NCBI GenBank assembly: GCA_016806145.1
Contig: CP063166.1
Span: forward strand, 3,720,001-3,784,000
DNA from: Variovorax paradoxus
Lineage (GTDB): Bacteria; Pseudomonadota; Gammaproteobacteria; Burkholderiales; Burkholderiaceae_C
Reading direction: 5' to 3'
Length of the DNA: 64,000 nucleotides
The translations under genes were made by a program, and so were the position numbers. Shown piece by piece: positions 8,148 to 17,028 of this stretch; positions within the stretch are counted from its first letter, which is position 1; every line of letters starts with the position of its first letter. The notes below the pieces were generated by a model. The model worked only from the letters and a program-made list of their open reading frames with translations. It ran no database searches and had not been told where the DNA came from.

Positions 8148-9540
8148 CGCGATGCTCCTGGGCAGCCGGTGCCCCGGTTTCGAGCGGCGCGGCATCGAAC
8201 AGCCGCGCGGTGGCTTCGGGACTGGAGGCGAACCAGGCGTGGAAGTAGCTCGCGCGCACGCAGCCGTGCACGTAGAGCGCCTCGCCGCCGGCCGTGCCTT
8301 GCGGGCGGCGCGAATGGGCGGCCGGCACGAGCGGCGTCTCGCAGCGCGAGTAGTGGAAAGTATGGCCGCGCAGCGTGTGCGCGCCCAGCGCGAGGGCCTG
8401 CGGGCCGAGGCCGGCGAGCCGCTTCTGCAGCGTGACGCGCCCGGGCAGCAGGCCCCAGAGCGCATGCACCGCAGCTTCGTCGCCATCGCCGATGCCGGGC
8501 ACGGCGATCTCGTCGAACAGCGCCATCATCCCGCCGCATTCGGCCCAGATCGGCCGGCCCGCGGCCGCATGGGCCGCGAGCGCGGTGCGCAGGTCCGAGC
8601 GCCGCGCGAGCGTGGCGGCATGCAGCTCGGGATAGCCGCCGGGCAGCCACAGCGCATCGCAGTCGGGCAGCGCCTCGCCGGCCAGCGGCGAGAAGAAGAC
8701 CAGCCTGGCGCCGAGCGCGTTCAGCGTGTCGAGGTTGGCCGGGTAGATGAACGAGAAGGCCGCGTCGCGCGCGATGCCGATGGTGCGGCCCGCGAGCAGC
8801 GGCGCGATCGGTGCGACCTCGCCGGCCGGCGGCGCCTCGAAGCGCACCCGCGGCAGCTGCAGCGACCCCAGCGGCGTGCCGGCCAGCGCATCGGCCACGC
8901 GGTCGAGCCGCTCGGCCGCGTCGCCGAGCTCGTGCGCCGCCACCAGGCCCAGGTGGCGCTCGGGCAGCGAGAAGCCCGCATCGCGCGGCAAGGCGCCGAG
9001 CCAGTCCGCGGGCTCGCGCAAGGCGCCGCGCAACATGTCGGCATGGCGCTCGCCGGCCACGCGATTGGCCAGCACGCCGGCCCAGGTCAGAGCGGGCCTG
9101 AAGCTCTGCAGCCCATGCGCCAGCGCGCCGAAGGTGCCGGCCATCGCATGGGCGTCGATCACCGCCAGCACCGGCAGGCCGAAGCGCTGCGCCAGGTCGG
9201 CCGCGCTTGGCGTGCCGTCGAACAGGCCCATCACGCCCTCGACGATCACGAGGTCCGACTCGGCCGCGGCCGCATGCAGCCGCGCGCGGCAGTCGGCCTC
9301 GCCGGTCATCCACAGGTCGAGCGAATGCACGGGCGCGCCGGTGGCCAGCCGCAGCCAGTGCGGGTCGAGGAAGTCGGGCCCGCACTTGAAGGCGCGCACG
9401 CGCCGACCCTGGCGCGCATGCAGCCGCGCGAGCGCGGCGGCCACGGTGGTCTTGCCCTGCCCCGAGGCGGGCGCGGCCACGAGCACGGCGGCGCAGGTCG
9501 CCGCGCGATCGGGCAGGTGCTGGCTTACTGGGGCGTCCAC
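8137..9540 (-). CDS. cobB: Cobyrinic acid a,c-diamide synthase
   Basis: 467 residues. It uses glutamine and ATP to amidate the a and c side chains of the corrin ring. The N-terminal ATP-binding domain has the loop APASGQGKTTVA at about 23-34, with LDLWMT and GVMGLFDG further on. The C-terminal class I glutamine amidotransferase domain shows LPGGYPE and the nucleophile Cys in WAECGGMM. The start is GTG at 9540, overlapping the end of btuB by 16 bases. The gene name follows the aerobic pathway; cbiA is the anaerobic equivalent and the sequence alone does not separate them. Its presence shows the locus is more than cobinamide salvage. Confidence 0.92.
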   Translation of the reverse strand: MDAPVSQHLPDRAATCAAVLVAAPASGQGKTTVAAALARLHARQGRRVRAFKCGPDFLDPHWLRLATGAPVHSLDLWMTGEADCRARLHAAAAESDLVIVEGVMGLFDGTPSAADLAQRFGLPVLAVIDAHAMAGTFGALAHGLQSFRPALTWAGVLANRVAGERHADMLRGALREPADWLGALPRDAGFSLPERHLGLVAAHELGDAAERLDRVADALAGTPLGSLQLPRVRFEAPPAGEVAPIAPLLAGRTIGIARDAAFSFIYPANLDTLNALGARLVFFSPLAGEALPDCDALWLPGGYPELHAATLARRSDLRTALAAHAAAGRPIWAECGGMMALFDEIAVPGIGDGDEAAVHALWGLLPGRVTLQKRLAGLGPQALALGAHTLRGHTFHYSRCETPLVPAAHSRRPQGTAGGEALYVHGCVRASYFHAWFASSPEATARLFDAAPLETGAPAAQEHRVDA

Positions 9541-11483
9541 TTCAATCCGACGTACGCGTTGCGGCCACCGGTGACGTAGCCGCGCGCGAGCATGTAGTCC
9601 TTGTCGCCCGCATTGTCGATGCGCGCGACCAGGTCGACGTCGCGCACGATCTTCGTGCTGGCCACGAGGTTCAGCAGCGTGTAGCCGCCGAGCGTGCGCG
9701 TGTTGGCCGCGTCGTCGTAGCGCTGGCTCGAGGTCTGCACCTCGGCGCCCAGGGTCCAACCGCCGAGGCGCCAGTCGGCGCCCAGCGTGGCATAGCGCTT
9801 GGCGCGGCGCGCGAGCAGCTTGTCGGTCGCGAGGTCGCGCGGGTCCTGGAAGTCGAGCGAGGCGCGCAGCGTGACGTCGCCGATGCGGTGGCCCCCCGAC
9901 AGCGTCACGCCCTCGTAGCGCGCCCGCGCGGTGCTGCCGTAGCAGCCGAAGGACGAGGCGCAGCCCTTGGCGGTCGAGTCGAACACGATCAGGTTGCGCA
10001 CGTTGTTGCGGTAGACCACGATGCCCGCGTTGGTCGGGCCGTCGGTGTACTTGAGGCCGAGCTCGACGTTGCGGCTCGACTCGGGCTGCAGGTCGGGCTT
10101 GCCGTATTCGCTGAAGCGCTGGTAGAGCGTGGGCGCGCGAAAGGCCGTGCCGGCCGAGGCGGTCACGCGCAGCTTCGGCGTGATCGCGAAGCCGTAGGCG
10201 GCGCTGCCGGTGGTCTTGCCGCCGAACTCGCTGTCGTCGTCGTGGCGCACGTTGAGCTGCAGCGAATGCGGGCCCTGCACGAAGCCGTAGCCGAGCGAGA
10301 CCGCATCCTGCGAACGCTTGCGCGCCAGGCCCTTGTCGGTGGCGCTGGTGGGCGCGTTCTCGAGCCGGTCCTCGCGGCGCTCGAGCGCGGCCGTCACCAG
10401 GTGCGCTCCGAAGCGCAGCTCGTTCTGGAACAGGTAGCCGCGCAGCCGGGTCTCGGTGCGGTAGTACGAGGGCATGGTGCTGTAGACCGACTGCGAATCG
10501 GTCACCTGCAGCCGCGTGCTGTAGACCTCGTTCCACTGCGCCGACCAGGTCAGGCCGCCGGTGCGCAGCCGGTTGCGGCTCTGGTCGTCGAGGTAGTAGG
10601 CCGGCGGCTTGCTGCCGGACTTGGCCGCGTCGTAGCGTGCCTGCGTGTCGCTCGACAGCGCGGTGGCCTCCAGGCGCTGGCCGGGCGCGATCTGCCAGCC
10701 CAGGCGCACATTGCCCGAGGTGGTGTTGTAGCCGTCGCGGTCGGGGCTGGTGAAGCCGTCCTTGGGCAGGGTGCGCTTCTCGAGCGGCTGGATGTTGAAG
10801 CCGCGGCTCTCCTCGTGCGCCACGCCGAACGAATAGTCGAAGGCATTGGCCTTGCCGCTGATCGCGGCCTCGGTGCGCGAAAGGCCATGGCTGCCGAAGC
10901 CCACGCCGATCGAGGGCGACACGCCCTCCTCGCCGCGCTTGGTGAACAGCTGGATCACGCCGCCGATGGCGTCGGAGCCGTAGACCGCGGCGGCCGGGCC
11001 GCGCAGCACCTCGATGCGGTCGATCTGCGCCAGCGGGATGCTTTCCCAGGCCGCGCCGCCGGTGGCCTGCGAGTCCACGCGCACGCCGTCGATGTAGACG
11101 GCGGTGAAGCGCGTCTCGGCGCCGCGGATGTAGACGCTGGTCGAGTTGCCCACGCCGCCGTTGCGCACGATCTGGATGCCGGCCTGGCGCGCGAGCACGT
11201 CGGCCACGCCGGTGGAACCGCTGCGCTCGATGGTCTCGCGGTCGATCACCGAGACATCGGCCACCAGGTCCGACAGCGGCTGCGCGGTGCGGGTGGCGGT
11301 GACCACCGTTTCGCCGAGCACGCCGGGCTGTTGCTGTGCCGAAGCGGCCAGCGGCAGCTGGGCCAGCAGCAGGCCGCCGAAGGCCGGCACCAGGGCCAGC
11401 GGCAGGCCGGCCAGGCGCATGCCGATGCGGGACGCGGGAATGCGAGCGCGCGAACGGCGCGAGAAGGAAACGCAGGAAATCAT
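9525..11483 (-). CDS. btuB: TonB-dependent outer-membrane cobalamin receptor
   Basis: 652 residues from the ATG at 11483, first gene downstream of the cobalamin riboswitch. A signal sequence ends near ASAQQQPG. A TonB-box-like ETVVTATR follows, then a plug domain (SVIDRETIERSGSTGVADVLARQ, VLRGPAAAVYGSDAIGGVI) and a 22-strand-type barrel ending in a terminal Trp region (LKWTPQ). It imports cobalamin or related corrinoids across the outer membrane using TonB energy. A second in-frame ATG at 11420 would remove 21 residues and leave a conventional signal peptide. Neither has a strong ribosome-binding site. Confidence 0.93.
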   Translation of the reverse strand: MISCVSFSRRSRARIPASRIGMRLAGLPLALVPAFGGLLLAQLPLAASAQQQPGVLGETVVTATRTAQPLSDLVADVSVIDRETIERSGSTGVADVLARQAGIQIVRNGGVGNSTSVYIRGAETRFTAVYIDGVRVDSQATGGAAWESIPLAQIDRIEVLRGPAAAVYGSDAIGGVIQLFTKRGEEGVSPSIGVGFGSHGLSRTEAAISGKANAFDYSFGVAHEESRGFNIQPLEKRTLPKDGFTSPDRDGYNTTSGNVRLGWQIAPGQRLEATALSSDTQARYDAAKSGSKPPAYYLDDQSRNRLRTGGLTWSAQWNEVYSTRLQVTDSQSVYSTMPSYYRTETRLRGYLFQNELRFGAHLVTAALERREDRLENAPTSATDKGLARKRSQDAVSLGYGFVQGPHSLQLNVRHDDDSEFGGKTTGSAAYGFAITPKLRVTASAGTAFRAPTLYQRFSEYGKPDLQPESSRNVELGLKYTDGPTNAGIVVYRNNVRNLIVFDSTAKGCASSFGCYGSTARARYEGVTLSGGHRIGDVTLRASLDFQDPRDLATDKLLARRAKRYATLGADWRLGGWTLGAEVQTSSQRYDDAANTRTLGGYTLLNLVASTKIVRDVDLVARIDNAGDKDYMLARGYVTGGRNAYVGLKWTPQ

Positions 11484-11595
11484 GGAGTGAGCGAGCGAAC
11501 GTCTATGCCCCTTGCCGGCCTCCCCGCCGGCGCCCGGGGCGCCATTGGCCCGTGCATGCATCGACGAAGCGAAGGGCATGCGCGAACCGCCTTGT

Positions 11596-11818
11596 TGGCC
11601 GGTATCCGGGCTGGCAGACCGGCCCTCGCCGCCTTCCCAGGCGCCTGTTTCAGGGCGCCCAGTGGCTCGTGTGGAGAGGGTGGCGCCTTGCGGCGCCGTC
11701 TGCTTGACCGTTGCGGGGGCAGCGCAGGCGGCTTCGGTGCCGGCGCGCGGCCGGTCCCTTCACTCCTGCTTCCCGTTGAACCGCGGCGCGTGAACCACGC
11801 CGCAGGCACCAACGGGCG
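11596..11818 (-). promoter_or_regulatory. Cobalamin riboswitch upstream of btuB
   Basis: Read on the minus strand, the segment contains the conserved cobalamin aptamer blocks in order: GGTTCAACGGGAAGC (near 11790-11770), CTGCCCCCGCAACGGT (near 11723-11708), the B12 box AGCCACTGGGC (11667-11657), and the closing CAGCCCGGATACCGGCC (near 11613-11597). It ends about 113 nt before the btuB ATG. Binding of adenosylcobalamin normally represses the downstream genes, so the whole leftward B12 operon should be shut off when the cofactor is plentiful. The rest of the btuB-ClC gap holds no other recognisable element. Confidence 0.95.
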
Positions 11819-11944
11819 AGATTCTAGGCGCTGCGCCGCGCGCCTTAAGTCGAAAGTTGCGTGCGCCCGACGTTCGCCGGGCATGGCGCACCAACTCGCG
11901 CACTAACATCGACGGGCTATGCGACGCCATCACCGCCTCCCCGC

Positions 11945-13666
11945 ATGACCCTGCGCTCCTCGCTGCTGCTGCGCCTGCGCTCCGCCCTGCAGCGCCTGTT
12001 CGGCGTCTCGGGCTGGCAGTCGATGCTGCTGTGGTCCATCGTCGCCGGCCTGCTCGGCACGCTCGCGACCGAAGGCTTTCGCGCCGCGCTGCGCGGCTTC
12101 GAGCACCTGGTGCTCGGCCCCGGCGACAGCCTGGTCGCGATGGCGCGCGCGCTGCCGTGGTGGGCGCGCATCGCCTTCCCCGCCGCGGGCGGCCTCGTGG
12201 CCGGCGGCCTGCTCGTGCTCGCCAGGCGCGTCGCGGTGCGCAGCGCCACCTCCGACTACATGGAGGCGATCGTGCTCGGCGACGGCCGCATCCCGGTCAC
12301 GCAGACGCTGGTGCGCAGCGCCTCCTCGCTCGTGAGCATCGGCACCGGCGGCTCGATCGGCCGCGAGGGCTCGATGGTGCAGCTCGCCGCATTGGCCGCC
12401 TCGCTGCTGGGCCGGGTGTTCCGCTTCCCGGTCGAGCGGCTGCGGCTGCTGGTGGCCTGCGGCGCGGCGGCCGGCCTCACGGCCGCGTACAACGCGCCGA
12501 TCGCGGGCGCCTTCTTCGTCGCCGAGATCGTGCTCGGCTCGATCGTGATGGAGAGCGTGGGCCCGATCCTGATCGCGGCGGTGGTCGCCAACATCGTGAT
12601 GCGCGCCCTGCCCGGCTACCAGCCGCCCTACCAGATGCCGGTGTTCCCCGAGCTGCATGGCGCCGAGATCCCGCTGTTCGCGCTGCTCGGCGTGCTGCTG
12701 GGCTTCGCGGCCGCGGGCTTCCTGCGCGCGCTGCAGGGCAGCCGCGCGCTGTTCGCGCGGCTGCCGTTCGCGCTGCCGTGGCGGCTCGCGCTCGGCGGAC
12801 TCGCGATGGGGCTGGTCTCGGTGCCCTGGCCCGAGGTCTGGGGCAATGGCTACAGCGTGGTCAACGCGGTGCTGCACACGCCCTGGACCTGGACCCTGAT
12901 CGCGATGGTGCTCGCGGCCAAGCTGGTCGCCACGCTGGCCACGGCCGGCTCGGGCGCGGTGGGCGGCGTGTTCACGCCCGCGCTGTTCTTCGGCTGCATG
13001 GTGGGCGCGCTGTTCGGCCATGCCGCGCAGGCGCTGTGGCCGCATGCGGTGTCGGCCCCCTACGCCTATGCGGTGGTCGGCATGGGCGCGTTTCTCGCGG
13101 GGGCCACGCAGGCGCCGCTGATGGCGATCCTCATGATCTTCGAGATGACGCTCAACTACCAGGTGATGCTGCCGCTGATGCTGGCCGGCGTGATCGCCTA
13201 TTTCGTCGCGCGCTCGGCCAATGCGGGCTCGATGTACGAGATCACGCTGCGCCGCCGCGAGCAGCAGGACGAGCAGCTGCGGCTGCGCGCGCTGCACATC
13301 CGCGACCTGGTGCAGCCGGCGCAGACGGTGGTCGGCCCCGAGGCCGATCGAGAGGCGATGAGCCGGCTGTTCCTGCAGCATCCGGTGAAGTACCTCTACG
13401 TGGTCGATGCGCACCAGCGCTACCTCGGCGTGGTGCCGCTCTCGGCGCTCGGCACGGCCGCGGCCGAGGTGCGCGCGGCGGACCTGCTGTCGCGGGCCAT
13501 CGCGCCGATCACCGCCGACACCAGCCTCGGCGAGGCGCTGCAGCGCTTCCTCGAGCATCTGGGCGAGCGGCTGCCGGTGATCGAGAGCGCGGCCAACCCG
13601 GTGCTGCTGGGCGTGGCGGCCAAGAGCGCGTTGCTCGCCACCTACGTGCGGCTCAGCGAAGTTTGA
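11945..13666 (+). CDS. ClC-family chloride channel or Cl-/H+ antiporter with CBS domains
   Basis: 573 residues from the ATG at 11945. Signature ClC motifs are present: GTGGSIGREGS at about 133-143, with Glu141 in the position of the gating glutamate (E. coli E148), and GSGAVGGVFTPALFFG near residue 345 as the GGxFxP element. About ten membrane helices fill residues 20-430. A pair of CBS domains occupies the C-terminus (from about 455), beginning near RDLVQPAQTVVGPEA. CBS pairs often sense adenine nucleotides. The gene is divergent from the B12 operon and appears to be a single-gene unit. Confidence 0.92.
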   Translation: MTLRSSLLLRLRSALQRLFGVSGWQSMLLWSIVAGLLGTLATEGFRAALRGFEHLVLGPGDSLVAMARALPWWARIAFPAAGGLVAGGLLVLARRVAVRSATSDYMEAIVLGDGRIPVTQTLVRSASSLVSIGTGGSIGREGSMVQLAALAASLLGRVFRFPVERLRLLVACGAAAGLTAAYNAPIAGAFFVAEIVLGSIVMESVGPILIAAVVANIVMRALPGYQPPYQMPVFPELHGAEIPLFALLGVLLGFAAAGFLRALQGSRALFARLPFALPWRLALGGLAMGLVSVPWPEVWGNGYSVVNAVLHTPWTWTLIAMVLAAKLVATLATAGSGAVGGVFTPALFFGCMVGALFGHAAQALWPHAVSAPYAYAVVGMGAFLAGATQAPLMAILMIFEMTLNYQVMLPLMLAGVIAYFVARSANAGSMYEITLRRREQQDEQLRLRALHIRDLVQPAQTVVGPEADREAMSRLFLQHPVKYLYVVDAHQRYLGVVPLSALGTAAAEVRAADLLSRAIAPITADTSLGEALQRFLEHLGERLPVIESAANPVLLGVAAKSALLATYVRLSEV

Positions 13667-13757
13667 TGGCGCGGCGCGCAGGCCGCAGAATGCCGTGCCA
13701 GGCGCGGCGGGTGCCCCGGAGGACCGCCGCTTTCACGGGAAACTACAATCGCGCACC

Positions 13758-13982
13758 ATGCCCGCCTCCAGCCCCATCGACCAGATCGCCGAGCGCGTGG
13801 AACGCCTGCTCTTGCGTCACGAAGAGGTGCAGCGCACGAACGCGCTGCTGCAGGAACAGGTCGATGCGCTGACGCGCGAGCGCGATGCGCTCAAGTCGCG
13901 GCTCGCGGCGGCACGCACGCGGCTCGATGCGCTGCTCGAGCAGCTGCCGGCCGTACCTCCCTCCGAAGATTCCCCCGCATGA
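13758..13982 (+). CDS. Small coiled-coil protein (ZapB-like or DUF904-type)
   Basis: 74 residues, almost entirely a predicted coiled coil (about 5-62: IAERVERLLLRHEEVQRTNA, then LLQEQVDALTRERDALKSRL). It lacks any membrane segment. The stop overlaps the zapA ATG (ATGA), so the two are translationally coupled. Small coiled-coil proteins in this position are ZapB/DUF904-like cell-division factors; the length, heptads and partner fit, but the sequence is too simple for a sure assignment. The start is the ATG at 13758, preceded by a likely -10-like CTACAAT at 13743-13749. Confidence 0.8.
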   Translation: MPASSPIDQIAERVERLLLRHEEVQRTNALLQEQVDALTRERDALKSRLAAARTRLDALLEQLPAVPPSEDSPA

Positions 13983-14317
13983 AGCAGATCGAAGTTCAGA
14001 TCATGGGCCAGAGCTATCTGCTCGGCTGTCCCGATGGCGGCGAAGCGCAATTGCGCGACGCGGTCGAACGCGTGGATGCGGCCATGTGCAAGATCCGCGA
14101 CGCGGGCAAGGTCAAGGCGCGCGACCGCATCGCGGTGCTGGCCTCGCTGAACCTGGCCTTCGATCTCGCGGCGCAGGAAGCCACGGCGAAGGCCGCGCCG
14201 CCCGCGGAGCCGGCCCCGGCCCCGGCACCCGTCGACGACGGCGCGGTCGATCCGAAGGCCGCGCAACTGATCCACAAGCTCGACCAGGCACTGGCCGGCG
14301 ACGGGCATCTGCTCTGA
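13979..14317 (+). CDS. zapA: Cell division protein ZapA
   Basis: 112 residues. ZapA binds FtsZ and promotes filament bundling at the midcell ring. The family N-terminus is clear (KQIEVQIMGQSYLLGCPDG), followed by the helix with LRDAVERVDAAM and the RDRIAVLASLNLAFDL segment, then an Ala/Pro-rich linker and a C-terminal coiled-coil helix. It overlaps the preceding coiled-coil gene by four bases and is followed by 6S RNA, a gene order found widely in proteobacteria. Confidence 0.93.
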   Translation: MKQIEVQIMGQSYLLGCPDGGEAQLRDAVERVDAAMCKIRDAGKVKARDRIAVLASLNLAFDLAAQEATAKAAPPAEPAPAPAPVDDGAVDPKAAQLIHKLDQALAGDGHLL

Positions 14318-14453
14318 ACGTCGGCGCGCTTTTCTCTCTCACTCGCAGAGATCGGCGCGCACTGCAAGAACTTCGACGCAAACCTGCCCGCTGCGCAGGG
14401 ACTCCCCGCAAAAAACCGGAAAGTGCCCGGGCGCGAAGGCGTAAAATCGTTTC

Positions 14454-14627
14454 TGTCTGCGGTGCGCGTTGGGCTTTATATGTCCTTGTTCCAATGCTCT
14501 ACGGAGCCGGGCTTGGTATATCGCTCGACGGGTGTGATCATCTCGCGTCAGATGAACCCGAAGTCTTGCTGCCCTCGCCCACCTGAACCCCGGTTCAGGA
14601 TGCGAGTCTGGCGCCCATTCGCAGACA
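14454..14627 (+). ncRNA. ssrS: 6S RNA
   Basis: About 174 nt. The ends pair (TGTCTGCG at 14454-14461 with CGCAGACA at 14620-14627, and GGGC with GCCC just inside). The 3' arm has CCTGAACCCCGGTTCAGG, matching the conserved hairpin of 6S RNAs, and the middle contains the large opened bubble flanked by GGGCTTGG and GAACCCGAAG. A TAAAAT box at 14442-14447 suits a start near 14453. The RNA mimics an open promoter and sequesters the housekeeping RNA polymerase holoenzyme in stationary phase. Location just after zapA is the typical proteobacterial position. Exact ends are estimates. Confidence 0.88.
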
Positions 14628-14873
14628 CCTATTCCTCTTCGCTGCGCTGAATGCGCATCGAACATCGGCGGTCCCCGGCATGGCGGGATCGCCCCAAGAA
14701 CCCACGCTGTATCCGCCTCGATACATCCGATCCTGGCTGCTGCGCGACAGTGCGCGCCGGGCCGCAGCTACGTTTCAGATAGCATTGCGGCCCACCCCCC
14801 TCCCTTTGTCCCTCGAACCGAGGCCCGTTGCCATCGTTGCACGGCGCCCTTGCCTTACCCGAAAGTCCGTGGC
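14628..14873. other. Intergenic region without recognisable gene
   Basis: About 245 bp between 6S RNA and the TSUP permease. I see no convincing reading frame, RNA gene or terminator; short GC-rich repeats only. It presumably carries the permease promoter. Confidence 0.4.
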
Positions 14874-15701
14874 GTGAACGTGACCAGCCTGCTCGACCCC
14901 CTCCTGATCGCCGAACTGGTCGCCCTCGGCCTCGGCACCGGTTTTCTCGCGGGCCTGCTCGGCATCGGCGGCGGCATGGTGATGGTGCCCTTCATCACGA
15001 TCATCATGGGCCACCGCGGCGTGCCGGCCGACCTCGCGGTGAAGATGGCGATCGCGACCTCGATGGCCACCATCATCTTCACCTCGGTGTCGAGCGTGCG
15101 CGCGCACCACAAGCGCGGCGCGGTGCGCTGGGACATCGTCAAGCGCCTCGCGCCCGGCATCGTGATCGGCAGCCTCGTGGGCAGCCTCGGCATCTTCGCG
15201 CTGCTCAAGGGCACGGCGCTGGCGATCGTGTTCGCGCTGTTCGTGGGCTTCTCGGCCACGCAGATGTTCCTCGACCGCAAGCCCAAGCCCACGCGCCAGA
15301 TGCCGGGCACCGCGGGCCAGCTCGGCGCCGGTGGCGCCATCGGCCTGGTCTCGGGCCTGGTCGGCGCGGGCGGCGGCTTCATCAGCGTGCCCTTCATGAC
15401 CTGGTGCAACATCTCGATCCACAACGCGGTCGCCACCAGCGCCGCGCTGGGCTTCCCGATCGCGGTGGCCAACGTGGCCGGCTACGTGATCAGCGGCCAG
15501 ACGGTGCAGGGCCTGCCGGCCGGCTCCTTCGGCTACATCTGGCTGCCCGCGCTCGCGGTGATCGCCGTGTGCAGCGTGCTGACCGCGCCGCTGGGCGCCC
15601 GGGCCGCGCACAACCTGCCGGTGAAGAAGCTCAAGCGCGTGTTCGCGAGCATCCTGTACCTGCTCGCGGCCTACATGCTCTGGAAGGGCCTGCGCGGCTG
15701 A
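14874..15701 (+). CDS. TSUP-family membrane permease (TauE/SafE)
   Basis: 275 residues from a GTG at 14874; a GTG at 14880 or a TTG at 14850 are alternatives. Two related halves each carry the glycine-rich TSUP motif: GFLAGLLGIGGGMVMVPF near residues 22-39 and GLVSGLVGAGGGFISVPFM near 159-177, with about eight membrane helices overall. TauE/SafE proteins export sulfite, sulfoacetate or other sulfur or organic anions. Nothing in the neighbourhood names the substrate. Confidence 0.87.
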   Translation: MNVTSLLDPLLIAELVALGLGTGFLAGLLGIGGGMVMVPFITIIMGHRGVPADLAVKMAIATSMATIIFTSVSSVRAHHKRGAVRWDIVKRLAPGIVIGSLVGSLGIFALLKGTALAIVFALFVGFSATQMFLDRKPKPTRQMPGTAGQLGAGGAIGLVSGLVGAGGGFISVPFMTWCNISIHNAVATSAALGFPIAVANVAGYVISGQTVQGLPAGSFGYIWLPALAVIAVCSVLTAPLGARAAHNLPVKKLKRVFASILYLLAAYMLWKGLRG

Positions 15702-15781
15702 GCGCGCGGCCCTCTTCCGCTCTCCCTTCCTCGATGACGCGACGCGCCCGCCCGGCGCGCCGTGCGCTTGCGCGCGCCGCA

Positions 15782-15793
15782 GTTTTTCTCAAC
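15782..15793. promoter_or_regulatory. Shared motif GTTTTTCTCAAC, copy 1 (upstream of nicC-like gene)
   Basis: A 12-base motif 80 bp before the NicC-like ATG; the identical 12-mer recurs at 19424-19435 in the LysR/hydrolase gap. It is a candidate binding site for the LysR regulator at 18459-19382. Confidence 0.5.
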
Positions 15794-15872
15794 CAGCGCC
15801 AGCAAATCTCGATGGTTCGGGCCGGCCGAAAGCCGGACCATTCCGTTCATGCCAACCACACGAGGAACGGAC

Positions 15873-17015
15873 ATGAGCAAGAGACTTTCGGTCGCCATCA
15901 TCGGCGCCGGCATGGGCGGCCTGGCCACGGCCGCGGCGCTGCGCCGCGTCGGCATCGACGTCATGGTCTACGAACAGGCCGAGAAATTCACCCGCCTGGG
16001 CGCGGGCATCCAGATCGGCTGCAACGCGATGCAGGTGCTGCGCGGCCTGGGCCTCGAGGCGCGCATGCGCGCCGAGGCCTTCTACCCGCGCTCGTGGAAC
16101 AACAAGGACGCCTACACAGGCGAGGTGCGCTTCGACATGATCTTCGGCGAGACCGCCGAGCGGAAGTTCGGCGCGCCCTACCTGCTCGCGCACCGCGGCG
16201 ACCTGCATGCCGCGCTGCACAGCGCGGTGCCCGACGAATTCATCCGCCGCGGCCACAAGCTCGCGGGCTTCTCGCAGGGCGACGGCGGCGTCGAGCTGCG
16301 CTTCGCCAACGGCGCCACCGTGCATGCCGACGCGGTGGTGGCGGCCGACGGCGTGCACTCGCTGGTCAAGGACCAGCTGTTCGGCAGGTCCGAGCCCAAC
16401 TTCACGGGCCGCATCGCCTACCGCACCACCTTCTCCGCGGCGCTGCTCGGCGGCCAGGAGATCGACCAGTGCACCAAGTGGTGGGGCAAGGACCGCCACA
16501 TCGTCATCTACTACGTCAAGCCCGACCGCAGCGAGGTCTACTTCGTGACCAGCCAGCCCGAGCCCGGCTTCCGGCTCGAGTCGTGGTCGACCAAGGGCGA
16601 CATCCACGCGCTGCGCGAGGCCTTCGCCGACTTCCATCCGCAGGTGCGCCACGTGCTGCAGTCGTGTCCCGAGGTCCACAAGTGGGCGCTGGTCGACCGC
16701 GATCCGCTGCCGCGCTGGAGCGAGGGCAACATCACGCTGCTCGGCGATGCCTGCCATCCGATGACGCCCTACATGGCGCAGGGCGCGGCGATGGCGATCG
16801 AGGATGCGGCGGTGCTCTCGCGCTGCCTCCAGGGCACCGACCGCGACGGCGTGGCCGAGGCCTTCCAGCGCTTCGAGGCCACGCGCAAGCCGCGCACCTC
16901 GAAGGTCCAGCTGACCTCGCGCACCAACACCTGGCTGCGCGATCCGCAGGACGCCGACTGGGTCTACGCCTACGACGCCTGGAACGCGCCGCTGGCCGAG
17001 GCGGCCGTGGCCTGA
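15873..17015 (+). CDS. FAD-dependent aromatic hydroxylase, 6-hydroxynicotinate 3-monooxygenase (NicC)-like
   Basis: 380 residues from the ATG at 15873, preceded by a GAGGAACG ribosome-binding site. The FAD-binding GxGxxG (VAIIGAGMGGLATAAALRR) is at about 6-24, the DG motif AADGVHS near residue 163, and the GD motif LLGDACHPMTPYMAQGAAMAIEDA near 289-312. Segments around KWWGKDRHIVIYY and the C-terminal NTWLRDPQDADWVYAYD closely recall NicC of Pseudomonas, which decarboxylates and hydroxylates 6-hydroxynicotinate. Salicylate hydroxylases are the next closest group. It is first in an apparent operon with a carboxymuconolactone decarboxylase-like protein and a Bug receptor. The other nic genes (ring cleavage, maleamate) are absent, so the substrate may differ. 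Confidence 0.85.
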   Translation: MSKRLSVAIIGAGMGGLATAAALRRVGIDVMVYEQAEKFTRLGAGIQIGCNAMQVLRGLGLEARMRAEAFYPRSWNNKDAYTGEVRFDMIFGETAERKFGAPYLLAHRGDLHAALHSAVPDEFIRRGHKLAGFSQGDGGVELRFANGATVHADAVVAADGVHSLVKDQLFGRSEPNFTGRIAYRTTFSAALLGGQEIDQCTKWWGKDRHIVIYYVKPDRSEVYFVTSQPEPGFRLESWSTKGDIHALREAFADFHPQVRHVLQSCPEVHKWALVDRDPLPRWSEGNITLLGDACHPMTPYMAQGAAMAIEDAAVLSRCLQGTDRDGVAEAFQRFEATRKPRTSKVQLTSRTNTWLRDPQDADWVYAYDAWNAPLAEAAVA

Positions 17016-17028
17016 AGGGAGCGACGAC

